64,000 nt of DNA from positions 372,001-436,000 of the forward strand of contig OY782875.1 of the NCBI GenBank assembly GCA_963678565.1, written 5' to 3'. The translations under genes were made by a program, and so were the position numbers. Each line of letters begins with the position of its first letter. Positions within the stretch are counted from its first letter, which is position 1. Origin of the DNA: SKHV01 sp963678565. GTDB taxonomy: Bacteria > Bacteroidota > Bacteroidia > Bacteroidales > Prolixibacteraceae. This document shows positions 8,370 to 17,085 of this stretch, one piece after another. The notes beneath the pieces are model-generated. The model searched no databases and was not told the origin of the DNA. It saw only the letters and a program-made list of their open reading frames with translations.

Positions 8370-9652
8370 TTGCCAAAAGTGCGCTTTGTTTGTGAATTGA
8401 ATTTGCTAAAACCTACCAATTGATCGTATCGATCGCCTCTTTTTCCATAATAAAAATAAACCTGATACTCGTTTTCTGTTTCTGAATGGCTTCCTTCTAA
8501 ATTTGATGGTTTTATTTTGCTTTCATCGTTCTCCTTCCAAGCATATATAAAATTATAGTATCCTTGCTTAATCGGGATTGTTAATTCATAGCGTTCTTTT
8601 TCTAAATTATATTTCATCTTATTAAACGAGGTACATTGCCAGTTGGTAAAGGCACCAAAAACGTAAATGCCTCCACCCATTAAAACCCGATCCAATTCAA
8701 GTGTAAAGTGTACCATTTGATAGTCGGCTTCAAAATCGGGGTTTCTTAAATTCGCTGCATCGATGTAAAAGTTTCCATTCATTTCTTTATAAAAAGAGTA
8801 TTGGCGTTGTTTTCTAATTTTGTGCGCTTCTAAAATTGCATGATAGTATGGAGCTCGATAATTAATAGCAGCAACTCCTTCGCCTGAATAATTTACATTT
8901 CGTAAATCGAAATAGCGAAACTCATTTTCACCTTTGAAACAATTTTCCGAATTATAATCGTAGTCTAAATAATTGCTGCCAACAAATCGGGGTTGAAGGT
9001 TGGTAATGGCATTATCTGTTCGATTGTTTTGAGTGATTACCAGTTTTACATCATTCATGGTATTTTGAATGTGTAAGTTTTGAGTGAACACCTTGATATC
9101 GATTTCTTGATCTTCGCGTGATTCAAAACTTGAATTTCTGATCAGCGCATCGATGTTCACTTTATTGTCGAGTACATAAAACCGTTTAATTATTACAGGT
9201 ACATCGGGGTTTTGATAGTCGAAAACCACCAAGGCATAGTTTCCCGAAATCTTAAATTGAATATTTTCGTTCGGAAGCTCAAGGTAATAATTTACATAAT
9301 CCATTTTTGTATTTACCGAAAATTCGTAATCGTTTACCGGAAACTCTGTTAAATTGGGTAAATATTCGAATTGCGATAGGGTAGACTTTTCCCAGTTCCG
9401 ATCGCAATGAACTATTGTATAATAATATTCTTGCGCCGTATTTGTTAATTCATCAAATTGAAATAAAAGTTTCTGATTCGAATTCAATTCAATGATTGGG
9501 TTCGAAAGTTTCCATTCGCTTTTATACAATTGTACCGACAAAATATTATTGTTGCCAATGTAATTATCAATTGTTTTTGGAAGATTCACAGCCACCGAAT
9601 TGAATCCAATGAGTAAAAGAGCTGACAATAATATGTAATTGTATTTCTTCAT
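8366..9652 (-). CDS. Type IX secretion system plug-domain protein (DUF5103)
   Basis: The 428-residue product has a signal peptide (LLSALLLIGFNSVAVN) and a conserved N-terminal region of the DUF5103 family, seen in FDELTNTAQEYYYTIVHCD, CDRNWEKS and NGNFYIDAANLRNP. DUF5103 members include the plug protein that closes the SprA translocon of the T9SS in Flavobacterium. The C-terminal part contains an E-set/carbohydrate-binding-like stretch (GGGIYVFGAFTNWQ). The window also encodes two T9SS cargo proteins, so the system is active in this organism. Whether this paralogue is the SprA plug itself is inferred from the family. Its TAG stop is the reverse complement of the kinase TAG stop. Confidence 0.85.
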   Translation of the reverse strand: MKKYNYILLSALLLIGFNSVAVNLPKTIDNYIGNNNILSVQLYKSEWKLSNPIIELNSNQKLLFQFDELTNTAQEYYYTIVHCDRNWEKSTLSQFEYLPNLTEFPVNDYEFSVNTKMDYVNYYLELPNENIQFKISGNYALVVFDYQNPDVPVIIKRFYVLDNKVNIDALIRNSSFESREDQEIDIKVFTQNLHIQNTMNDVKLVITQNNRTDNAITNLQPRFVGSNYLDYDYNSENCFKGENEFRYFDLRNVNYSGEGVAAINYRAPYYHAILEAHKIRKQRQYSFYKEMNGNFYIDAANLRNPDFEADYQMVHFTLELDRVLMGGGIYVFGAFTNWQCTSFNKMKYNLEKERYELTIPIKQGYYNFIYAWKENDESKIKPSNLEGSHSETENEYQVYFYYGKRGDRYDQLVGFSKFNSQTKRTFGN

Positions 9653-9669
9653 CGAAAATAGTTTTCACA

Positions 9670-9677
9670 CAAATTTA
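9670..9677 (-). promoter_or_regulatory. -7-like element for the DUF5103 gene
   Basis: On the minus strand this reads TAAATTTG, matching TAnnTTTG, 18 bases before the start codon. No clear -33 TTTG is seen at the expected distance, so support is weak. Confidence 0.35.
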
Positions 9678-9886
9678 ATATATCCTTATTGTAAGGAGAA
9701 AACGATTAATTGTAGTAAATATGATAAAAATGAGTCGGAATTTTATTTAAAAGCAAGTATTATCAATGAAAAAATAGAGGGTTTGATTAAAAAATAGCTT
9801 TTATCAAGGAAATTAAAGTTTTAGCTTGCTTAAATGAATTCTAAATTGAATTTTTTTGCAGAAACATATCTAGATAATTATTAGTG

Positions 9887-9920
9887 TTTTAAGAAAAATC
9901 TATTAATTATTTTACCTTTG
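9887..9920 (+). promoter_or_regulatory. Probable promoter of the nqr operon
   Basis: TACCTTTG at 9913-9920 is a strong -7 match, 33 bases before the nqrA ATG. The -33 region is only a T run (9887-9890) at a 22-base spacing. It is the only plausible promoter seen before nqrA. Confidence 0.5.
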
Positions 9921-9952
9921 TGGCTCTAAAATAATCAAATATAGATTCAGCA

Positions 9953-11296
9953 ATGTCAATAACTATCAAGATTAAAAAAGGTTTAGATGTTAAACTGGCA
10001 GGGAAAGCTGAGTTGGTTAAAGAAGATGCGCAAGTTTCTTCAACATTTGCTGTTAAACCATCGGATTTCCCAGGACTTACACCAAAATTGTCTGTTAAAG
10101 CAGATGACATTGTTAAGGCAGGTACCCCTTTGTTTTTCGACAAAAACAATCCGGAGATTAAATTTACATCGCCGGTAAGTGGAAAAGTAAAGGCTATCAA
10201 CCGAGGCGAACGTCGTCGTATTTTGGAAGTCGTAGTAGAGGCTGACGGTAAAAATACTTCAGAAAGCTTTCCAGTTGTTGATTCTAAATCACTCGAACGT
10301 GATGCCGTAAAGGAAACACTTCTAAATAGTGGTTTATGGCCATTTATTGTTCGTCGCCCATTTGGCGTCGTTGCTTTCCCTGATGAAACTCCTAGAGATA
10401 TTTTTATTTCTGGTTTTGATTCTGCCCCGCTTGCACCTGACTATGATTTTATCTTTTCAGAAGAAAAAGATGCTTTCCAAAAAGGTATTGATGCTGTTTC
10501 ATCATTAACCGATGGAAAAGTATTTTTGGGAGTAAAGCAAGGTTCAATCTTATCAGGAATTTCTGGAGTTGAAACAGTTTCTGTTTCTGGTCCACACCCT
10601 GCTGGTAATGTTGGTATCCAAATTCACAATGTAAAGCCAATTAACAAAGGAGATATCGTTTGGACACTTAGTGCTCAAGCAGTTATTTTCATTGGAAAAC
10701 TATTTGAAACAGGAAGTTTAGACCTCTCGAAAACAATTGCAGTTACCGGTTCGGAAGTTAAAGCACCTAAGTATTACAAAACTACCTTGGGAGCCGAAAT
10801 TAGCTCGATTATTGGAGGTAAAACCAATGAAGCAGTGAAGGAACGTATTATCTCTGGTAATGTATTAACCGGATCACAGGTTGATGCCGACAATTTCCTT
10901 GGGTTCTACGATAATCAGATTACTGTGATTCCTGAAGGTGATGAAGTGGAAAACTTTGGTTGGGTATTGCCAGGTGTTAAAAAGTTTAGTCCGAACAAAA
11001 CATTTTTATCGAATTTGTTCCCGAAAAAAGAGTACGTATTAAATGCCAACTATCATGGTGGCGAACGTGCTTTTGTTGTTTCTGAACAATACGATAAAGT
11101 TTTACCAATGGATATACTTCCAGTAGTTTTATTGAAAGCCGTTTTAACCAACGATTTCGATAAAATGGAACAACTTGGTTTGTACGAAGTAATTGAAGAA
11201 GATCTGGCTCTTTGTGAATATGTATGTACTTCGAAAATTGAAGTTCAGGAAATAGTTAGAAGTGGTATTAACACTATGCTTAAAGAGTTAGCTTAA
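9953..11296 (+). CDS. nqrA: Na+-translocating NADH:quinone reductase subunit A
   Basis: NqrA is the peripheral cytoplasmic subunit of the six-subunit Na+-NQR, which oxidises NADH, reduces ubiquinone or menaquinone and pumps sodium out. The product is 447 aa, the usual length, with the N-terminal MSITIKIKKGLDVKL and barrel-sandwich/RnfC-like features (SPVSGKVKAINRGERR). It contains FGVVAFPDETPRDIFISGFDSAPLAPD, typical of the family, and no cofactor Cys cluster as expected. It heads the nqrABCDEF operon. The gap to nqrB (124 bases) is much longer than the other gaps in the operon. Confidence 0.97.
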   Translation: MSITIKIKKGLDVKLAGKAELVKEDAQVSSTFAVKPSDFPGLTPKLSVKADDIVKAGTPLFFDKNNPEIKFTSPVSGKVKAINRGERRRILEVVVEADGKNTSESFPVVDSKSLERDAVKETLLNSGLWPFIVRRPFGVVAFPDETPRDIFISGFDSAPLAPDYDFIFSEEKDAFQKGIDAVSSLTDGKVFLGVKQGSILSGISGVETVSVSGPHPAGNVGIQIHNVKPINKGDIVWTLSAQAVIFIGKLFETGSLDLSKTIAVTGSEVKAPKYYKTTLGAEISSIIGGKTNEAVKERIISGNVLTGSQVDADNFLGFYDNQITVIPEGDEVENFGWVLPGVKKFSPNKTFLSNLFPKKEYVLNANYHGGERAFVVSEQYDKVLPMDILPVVLLKAVLTNDFDKMEQLGLYEVIEEDLALCEYVCTSKIEVQEIVRSGINTMLKELA

Positions 11297-11329
11297 CAAA
11301 GTATTCGAGATACGAAAAATTAATTTCTG

Positions 11330-11416
11330 ATGAAACGAGCCTTTAGCAAAATTGAAAATTGTCAAATGTATAAAGTGCGAGTTCCATATGATGCCTTAAG
11401 AAATAGACAATATTAA
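11330..11416 (+). CDS. Possible 28-codon ORF between nqrA and nqrB
   Basis: An ATG 33 bases after the nqrA stop opens a 28-codon frame (starting MKRAFSKIENCQ) that ends in TAA four bases before the nqrB ATG, so it nearly fills the only wide gap of the operon. It is basic and has no membrane segment. I recognise no family. It may be chance, a translational coupler for nqrB, or a real small protein. Confidence 0.22.
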   Translation: MKRAFSKIENCQMYKVRVPYDALRNRQY

Positions 11417-11420
11417 TCAT

Positions 11421-12584
11421 ATGAAAGGACAAGGAATAAAGAATTTTTTCGACAAGCAACGCCCGAAATACGAAAAAGGTGGGAGACTTCACTTTTTACA
11501 TAGCGTATTTGAAGGGATGGAAACATTTATGTATGTTTCTGATGCTACTACGAAAAAAGGATCACACATCAGGGACTATATGGACCTGAAAAGAACAATG
11601 ATTTTTGTAGTATTTGCATTGGTTCCAGCAATGTTGTTCGGAATGTATAATGCAGGTTACCAACATTTCCATGCAATTGGAGAATTTGATTCAACTTCGT
11701 TTATCAATGTATTTATTTATGGTGCTTTACGTGTGTTGCCTGTTATTGTGGTATCGTACGTTGTTGCACTGGGAATTGAATTTACTTTTGCTCAAATAAA
11801 AGGACACGAAATTCACGAGGGAGTATTGGTTTCGGGATTATTAATTCCATTGATTATGCCAATTAACACTCCACTTTGGATGGTTGCAGTTGGTACCGCC
11901 TTCTCAATAATCTTAGTGAAAGAAGCTTTTGGTGGAACCGGAATGAATATCTGGAATCCGGCTTTAGTTGCTCGTGCCTTTGTATTCTTTGCTTACCCAT
12001 CGTATATGAGTGGTCAAGATGTTTGGGTCCGTATTGGTAATAACGCACAAGCAGTTGATGGTTTTTCAGGTGCAACACCACTTGGTAAAGCTTTAACGGG
12101 AGTAACCGATTATAATATTTGGGATGCCTTTTGGGGATTCATTCCCGGATCGATTGGAGAAACTTCAACTGCAGCAATAATAATTGGTGCACTTATATTA
12201 ATTGTAACCGGAATTGCAAGCTGGAAAATTATGGTGGCTACCACAATGGGAGCAGTTGTAACAGGATTAATCATTAATGCATTTGCAGTTAATCCTTTTA
12301 TGGAAATTCCATTCTGGCATCACCTTTTCTTAGGTGGCTTTGCTTTTGGTACAGTGTTTATGGCAACCGACCCGGTTTCTGCAGCACATACTTCAAAAGG
12401 AAAATGGATTTACGGTTTCTTAATTGGAGCACTGGCACTAATTATCCGCGTATTAAACCCAGCATACCCAGAAGGAATGATGTTGGCAATTTTATTAATG
12501 AATACATTCTCGCCATTGATCGACCATTATGTTGTGCAAGGAAATATTCGTAAGCGTTTGAAACGTGTAACGGCTAATGTATAA
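11421..12584 (+). CDS. nqrB: Na+-translocating NADH:quinone reductase subunit B
   Basis: NqrB is the large membrane subunit that carries a covalently bound FMN and riboflavin and takes part in the sodium channel. The 387-residue product has about ten hydrophobic segments, the GGTGMNIWNPALVARAF stretch, and the FMN attachment motif SGAT in DGFSGATPLG, where the Thr is the flavin site. It belongs to the NQR2/RnfD family and ends 18 bases before nqrC. Confidence 0.97.
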   Translation: MKGQGIKNFFDKQRPKYEKGGRLHFLHSVFEGMETFMYVSDATTKKGSHIRDYMDLKRTMIFVVFALVPAMLFGMYNAGYQHFHAIGEFDSTSFINVFIYGALRVLPVIVVSYVVALGIEFTFAQIKGHEIHEGVLVSGLLIPLIMPINTPLWMVAVGTAFSIILVKEAFGGTGMNIWNPALVARAFVFFAYPSYMSGQDVWVRIGNNAQAVDGFSGATPLGKALTGVTDYNIWDAFWGFIPGSIGETSTAAIIIGALILIVTGIASWKIMVATTMGAVVTGLIINAFAVNPFMEIPFWHHLFLGGFAFGTVFMATDPVSAAHTSKGKWIYGFLIGALALIIRVLNPAYPEGMMLAILLMNTFSPLIDHYVVQGNIRKRLKRVTANV

Positions 12585-12602
12585 TCCTATAAATCGAGCA
12601 AA

Positions 12603-13310
12603 ATGAATAGAAATAGTAATACATATACTTTCATATACGCATCGGTAATGGTGATTATTGTTGCAACAATTCTTTCGGTTGCTGCAATTAGCTTAAAGCC
12701 ATTTCAGACACGTAATATAGAGATAGAGAAAAAACAAAATATTCTAGCTGCGGTACAAATTGAAAGTACTGTTGAAGATGCTGAGAGTAAATACGAACAA
12801 TTTATCACCGATGCTTATGTTGTTAACTCAAAAGGCGAAAGAGTAGAAGGGGTTGATCCTTTTTATGTGAAGCTTAAAGTTGAACATGCAAAAGAGCTAA
12901 GTGAGCAAAACATGCCGGTTTTTGAAGCATCGCTTGACAATGGGGAAACCAAATATGTTCTTCCATTATATGGAGCCGGACTTTGGGGCCCGATTTGGGG
13001 CTACATCTCGCTTAATGAAGATATGAATACCGTTTACGGTGCATTCTTCGATCATCAGGGAGAAACTCCTGGGTTAGGTGCCGAGATTACTACCGAAGGA
13101 TTTCAAAAGCCATTTGTTGGAAAAACAATTTTCGATAATTCGGGAGACTTTGTTTCAATTTATGTTGCCAAACAAGGTGACAAATCGGTAGCTGAAGCAC
13201 ATGCAGTTGATGCAATTTCAGGAGGTACTATTACCAGTAAAGGTTTGCAAGAAATGTTAAAAAGCGACCTTTCGGGATACATCGAATTCTTCAACAAAGA
13301 AAAAAAGTAA
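12603..13310 (+). CDS. nqrC: Na+-translocating NADH:quinone reductase subunit C
   Basis: NqrC is a single-span subunit with a periplasmic FMN-binding domain. The 235-residue product has one N-terminal membrane segment (about 10-32) and an FMN-binding domain over about 120-225, with GLWGPIWGYISL and GETPGLGAEI. The covalent flavin site normally reads SGAT; here it is SGGT in DAISGGTITS, with Thr209 in the attachment position. Attachment needs an ApbE flavin transferase, which is not in the window. The gene is 3 bases from nqrD. Confidence 0.96.
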   Translation: MNRNSNTYTFIYASVMVIIVATILSVAAISLKPFQTRNIEIEKKQNILAAVQIESTVEDAESKYEQFITDAYVVNSKGERVEGVDPFYVKLKVEHAKELSEQNMPVFEASLDNGETKYVLPLYGAGLWGPIWGYISLNEDMNTVYGAFFDHQGETPGLGAEITTEGFQKPFVGKTIFDNSGDFVSIYVAKQGDKSVAEAHAVDAISGGTITSKGLQEMLKSDLSGYIEFFNKEKK

Positions 13311-13313
13311 GTT

Positions 13314-13961
13314 ATGAGCGATAAAGAAGGATTATTTTCAAAGAAGAATTTAAAGCTGCTTACCGATCCGTTAAGTAACTCAAACCCAATTATTGTTCAG
13401 GTTTTGGGTATTTGTTCGGCCTTAGCAGTAACTGCGCAGGTTAAACCTGCTATCGTAATGTCAATTTCAGTAACAATTGTAACTGCTTTGGCAAACTTAA
13501 TCGTTTCGATGTTGCGTAATACAATTCCATCTCGAATTAGAATTATCGTTCAGTTGGTGATTGTAGCAACCTTGGTAATTTTAGTAGACCAAGTATTGAA
13601 AGCCTTTGTTTACGATGTAAGTAAGCAGCTGTCGGTTTTTGTTGGTTTAATTATTACCAACTGTATCATTATGGGACGTTTAGAGGCGTTTGCACTTGGT
13701 AACAAACCTTGGCCTGCTTTTCTCGACGGTATTGGTAATGGTGCCGGTTACGGATTGATCTTAGTGGTTGTTGCTTTCTTCCGCGAACTGCTTGGTTCAG
13801 GAACCTTGTTGGGATATCCAATTATGGAAAAACTAGGTTTGTTCAACATCGGTTACGAAAACAACGGTATGATGGTATTATCGCCAATGGCTTTGATTAC
13901 AGTAGGAATTGTAATTTGGTTCCATCGTGCTAAAAACCGCGATTTAATTGAAGACAAATAG
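13314..13961 (+). CDS. nqrD: Na+-translocating NADH:quinone reductase subunit D
   Basis: NqrD is a small integral membrane subunit that, with NqrE, holds an intramembrane iron-sulfur centre. The 215-residue product has about six membrane helices, with the conserved CSALAVT region near the N-terminus and the VGLIITNCIIMGRLEAFA repeat half typical of the NqrD/RnfE family. The Cys in both stretches are the expected metal ligands. It is tightly placed between nqrC and nqrE. Confidence 0.96.
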   Translation: MSDKEGLFSKKNLKLLTDPLSNSNPIIVQVLGICSALAVTAQVKPAIVMSISVTIVTALANLIVSMLRNTIPSRIRIIVQLVIVATLVILVDQVLKAFVYDVSKQLSVFVGLIITNCIIMGRLEAFALGNKPWPAFLDGIGNGAGYGLILVVVAFFRELLGSGTLLGYPIMEKLGLFNIGYENNGMMVLSPMALITVGIVIWFHRAKNRDLIEDK

Positions 13962-13983
13962 TTAACGGGATAAAGACAAGAAA

Positions 13984-14601
13984 ATGGAAAATTTAATTAA
14001 CATATTTGTAAAATCAATCTTCCTAGAAAACATGGTTTTCGCCTACTTCTTGGGTATGTGTTCATACTTGGCTGTATCGAAATCTGTGAAAACTGCAACA
14101 GGATTAGGATTGGCTGTAGTATTTGTGTTAGGTATTACCTTACCAGTTAACTATTTATTAGAAACAAAAGTTCTGCAAGAAGGAGCCTTAGTTTGGTTAA
14201 GTCCAAAATTAGCCGATGTAGATCTAAGCTTCCTAAGCTTTATAATGTTTATTGCTGTAATTGCATCGATGGTGCAATTGGTTGAGATGGTTGTTGAGAA
14301 TTTTGCTCCTGCATTATATGCAAGTTTGGGTATTTTCTTACCACTGATTGCTGTAAACTGTGCTATTTTAGGAGGTTCGTTATTCATGCAACAAAAAGAG
14401 TTCTTAAATATTGGTGAAGCAACTACCTATGGTTTAGGTTCGGGTATTGGATGGTTTTTAGCAATTGTGGGTATTGCTGCAATTCGCGAAAAACTGGAAT
14501 ATTCTAATGTTCCGAAACCATTAAAAGGACTTGGTATTGCATTTATTATTACGGGTTTAATGGGAATGGCATTTATGGGATTCTCAGGAATTAAACTTTA
14601 G
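13984..14601 (+). CDS. nqrE: Na+-translocating NADH:quinone reductase subunit E
   Basis: NqrE is the partner of NqrD in the membrane, belonging to the NqrE/RnfA family. The 205-residue product has about six hydrophobic helices, the ENMVFAYFLGMCSYLAVS N-terminal stretch and the LPLIAVNCAILGG segment. The Cys in each are expected metal ligands. It follows nqrD by 22 bases and precedes nqrF by 26 bases. Confidence 0.97.
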   Translation: MENLINIFVKSIFLENMVFAYFLGMCSYLAVSKSVKTATGLGLAVVFVLGITLPVNYLLETKVLQEGALVWLSPKLADVDLSFLSFIMFIAVIASMVQLVEMVVENFAPALYASLGIFLPLIAVNCAILGGSLFMQQKEFLNIGEATTYGLGSGIGWFLAIVGIAAIREKLEYSNVPKPLKGLGIAFIITGLMGMAFMGFSGIKL

Positions 14602-14627
14602 TCACGAACTAACAAAATTAATATAAG

Positions 14628-15887
14628 ATGATTCTTTTAGCTACACAATCAACAGTTATTTTAACCAGTGTAATTTTCTTCCTGGTAATTGTACTTTTGT
14701 TGGTTGGCATATTATTGTTTGCCAAAAAGAAATTAACTCCTTCGGGTTCTGTTAAAATTGACATAAACTCAGGTGAGAAAGAGTTGGAGGTTGAACCTGG
14801 TTCAACAGTGCTTTCTACCATGAGTAACAGCGGAATCTTTTTGCCATCGGCTTGTGGTGGAGGTGGTACTTGCGGAATGTGTAAGTGTCAGGTTGAAGAA
14901 GGTGGTGGTTCAATATTGCCTACCGAAACTGGTTTCTTCACTCGTAAAGAACAACAAAGCAATTGGCGCCTTGGCTGTCAGGTGAAGGTAAAACAAGACA
15001 TGAAAATCAGGGTGCCTGAAGAAGTTATGGGTATCAAAAAATGGGAGTGCGAAGTGGTTTCAAATCACAACGTGGCAACATTTATTAAAGAGTTTGTGGT
15101 TCGACTTCCCGAAGGTGAAACATTAGATTTTCAATCGGGTGGATACGTACAAATTGATGTTCCTAAGTACGATGTTTCTTTCAAAGACTTTGATGTTGAA
15201 GAAGAATATCGCGATGAGTGGGATAAGTTTGGATTGTGGGATCTTAATATGAAAAATACTGAAGAGACCTATCGTGCCTACTCAATGGCCAATCATCCTG
15301 CCGAAGGTAACATTGTAATGTTGAATATTCGTATTGCAACGCCACCTTGGGATCGTGCAAAAAATACCTGGGCAAATGTACCTTCGGGAGTTTGTTCTAG
15401 CTATATTTTCTCTCGTAAACCAGGCGATAAAGTTACAATTTCGGGTCCTTACGGAGAATTCTTTATTCAAGATACCGATAACGAAATGTTGTACATTGGT
15501 GGTGGTGCTGGTATGGCTCCATTGCGTTCACATTTATTCCACTTATTTCATACTTTAAAATCGGGTAGAAAAGTGACTTATTGGTACGGAGCTCGCTCTC
15601 GTCGCGAAATTTTCTACGAAGATCATTTCCGTGCAATTGAAGAGAAATTCCCAAATTTCAAATTTACCATTGCATTGAGTGACCCTCAACCGGAAGATAA
15701 TTGGGAAGGCGATGTTGGTTTCATTCATCAGGTTATTCACGATAATTACTTATCGAAGCATGATGCCCCTGAAGATATTGAATACTACATGTGTGGACCT
15801 GGTCCGATGGTAGATGCTGTTAACAAAATGCTTTATGATTTAGGTGTTGAAAATGAAAACATCTATTACGATGATTTCGGTGCTTAA
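14628..15887 (+). CDS. nqrF: Na+-translocating NADH:quinone reductase subunit F
   Basis: NqrF is the electron entry subunit: it takes hydride from NADH through FAD to a 2Fe-2S centre. The 419-residue product has an N-terminal membrane anchor (about 7-32) and a ferredoxin domain with Cys76, Cys82 and Cys85 in SACGGGGTCGMC and Cys117 in LGCQVK. A ferredoxin-reductase FAD domain follows (YRAYSMANHP), then an NAD-binding domain (IGGGAGMAPLRSH and YYMCGPGPMV). It is the last gene of the operon and is followed by the hairpin at 15907. Confidence 0.97.
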   Translation: MILLATQSTVILTSVIFFLVIVLLLVGILLFAKKKLTPSGSVKIDINSGEKELEVEPGSTVLSTMSNSGIFLPSACGGGGTCGMCKCQVEEGGGSILPTETGFFTRKEQQSNWRLGCQVKVKQDMKIRVPEEVMGIKKWECEVVSNHNVATFIKEFVVRLPEGETLDFQSGGYVQIDVPKYDVSFKDFDVEEEYRDEWDKFGLWDLNMKNTEETYRAYSMANHPAEGNIVMLNIRIATPPWDRAKNTWANVPSGVCSSYIFSRKPGDKVTISGPYGEFFIQDTDNEMLYIGGGAGMAPLRSHLFHLFHTLKSGRKVTYWYGARSRREIFYEDHFRAIEEKFPNFKFTIALSDPQPEDNWEGDVGFIHQVIHDNYLSKHDAPEDIEYYMCGPGPMVDAVNKMLYDLGVENENIYYDDFGA

Positions 15888-15906
15888 TCAAACAATGAAG
15901 ATATAG

Positions 15907-15937
15907 AAAAAGGCTACCAGTTATGGTGGCCTTTTTT
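15907..15937 (+). terminator. Terminator of the nqr operon
   Basis: AAAAGGCTACCA pairs with TGGTGGCCTTTT around a 4-base loop and is followed by T residues, 20 bases after the nqrF stop. The A-rich left arm may also stop the convergent nucleotidase gene. Confidence 0.85.
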
Positions 15938-15959
15938 ATTTTGTAGATTTCAAATGCTG

Positions 15960-16664
15960 CTATTGAAGAATTGGTAGTAATTCTTCGAGCTTGTTGATTA
16001 AAAATGTTGGTGCTTTTTTGCCCCCAAGTTCTATTTTATCGATATTAAAAAATACCTGATCGATTCCAAAGCTCTGAGCACCTTCGATATCGCTTTCCCA
16101 CGAATCACCAATCATAATACTTTCCGATTTTTTTGCATTGGCACTTTTTATGGCATATTCAAAAGTTTCGTGTGATGGTTTATGGCTTTTAATCTCTTCT
16201 GAAATAAACAGCTTATCGAAATAAGGTGCCAAACCTGTATTTTTCATTTTTTTCGATTGTACTTCCTTAAAACCATTAGTGATTATGTGCATTTTATAGG
16301 CACGTTTTTTCAATGTCTCTAATACCTCAATTGTATTCGGAAAAAGAATCGTCTTTGACGGCATAATTGCTAAATACAAATCATCAATTTTAGTTGCATC
16401 ATAATCGAGCTTCACCCCAAAATGGGCAAGGCTTTCCTGAAAACGTCTTCCGCGCAATGATTCTTTCGAAATCTTTTTCTGACGGTAATCTGACCACAAC
16501 TGATCATTGATGCCCTTATAAACGCTAAAAAACGTCTCAAACGAAGGAAGTTGCTTGGTCAACTGAAGTTTTTCGAAGGCATCTTCCATAGCTTTAAACG
16601 AGTTGGAGGTAAAGTCGTATAAAGTGTTATCTAAATCAAAAAATATGTGTTTGTATTTAGGCAT
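15960..16664 (-). CDS. YjjG-family noncanonical pyrimidine nucleotidase (HAD superfamily)
   Basis: Members of this HAD group dephosphorylate pyrimidine nucleoside monophosphates, including damaged or noncanonical ones, as house-cleaning enzymes. The 234-residue product has HAD motif I FFDLDNTLYDF (nucleophile and acid Asp), motif II IITNGF, and motif III/IV in KPSHETFEYAI and MIGDSWESDIEGAQ. A helical cap lies between motifs I and II. It resembles YjjG/YfnB more than phosphoglycolate phosphatase. It is convergent with nqrF. Confidence 0.85.
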   Translation of the reverse strand: MPKYKHIFFDLDNTLYDFTSNSFKAMEDAFEKLQLTKQLPSFETFFSVYKGINDQLWSDYRQKKISKESLRGRRFQESLAHFGVKLDYDATKIDDLYLAIMPSKTILFPNTIEVLETLKKRAYKMHIITNGFKEVQSKKMKNTGLAPYFDKLFISEEIKSHKPSHETFEYAIKSANAKKSESIMIGDSWESDIEGAQSFGIDQVFFNIDKIELGGKKAPTFLINKLEELLPILQ

Positions 16665-16796
16665 AAAAGTGATATTTCACTAGTTTGAATAGAGTTTAAT
16701 TACGATACGAATCTAATGAATATTTTAAAGCGTAAAAAGTAAGTTAAATTTCATATGATTAGCTTAATTCTCGAAAAAATTATTGGTCAAACATTT

Positions 16797-16823
16797 CGCT
16801 AAAAAAATAAAATACTATATTTG
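16797..16823 (+). promoter_or_regulatory. Probable tRNA promoter
   Basis: TATATTTG at 16816-16823 matches TAnnTTTG and lies 31 bases before the tRNA. A weaker TTTC sits about 19 bases upstream in the -33 position. Confidence 0.5.
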
Positions 16824-16854
16824 CAACCGCTTTCAAAAAGAAGGCACTCTATAT

Positions 16855-16928
16855 GGCGAGGTAGCTCAGCTGGTTAGAGCGCATGATTCATAATCATGAG
16901 GTCGGCGGTTCAAGCCCGCCTCTCGCTA
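16855..16928 (+). tRNA. tRNA with CAU anticodon (elongator Met most likely)
   Basis: A full cloverleaf can be drawn. The acceptor stem pairs GGCGAGG with TCTCGCT and includes two wobbles. The D-arm is GCTC...GAGC, the anticodon stem CATGA/TCATG has loop TTCATAA, and the T-arm is GGCGG TTCAAGC CCGCC. The anticodon CAT is at 16889-16891. The anticodon stem lacks the three G-C pairs of initiator tRNA, so this is elongator Met or the lysidine-modified Ile(CAU). The 3' CCA is not encoded. Confidence 0.93.
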
Positions 16929-16932
16929 CTAA

Positions 16933-16970
16933 AAAAAGAACTTACAGGGATGTAGGTTCTTTTTTGTTTT
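16933..16970 (+). terminator. Terminator after the tRNA
   Basis: AAGAACTTACA pairs with TGTAGGTTCTT (one G-T pair) around GGGA and is followed by TTTTTTGTTTT. Confidence 0.88.
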
Positions 16971-17085
16971 TATTGAATCCATTCTTGCAATTTATTATTC
17001 AAATAATTCGTTGGATTTTAACGATATTAGTTAGTTTTGAATTTCGTCTTCTTTAGTTAGTAATTTATTTTGAATTGTGTAATCA

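Larger units (their letters stand above)
9653..9952. other. Divergent intergenic region between DUF5103 gene and nqr operon
   Basis: This is 300 bases of very AT-rich sequence between two divergent genes. It carries a -7-like element for each side (listed separately). I see no ORF, hairpin or RNA gene in it. Confidence 0.6.
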
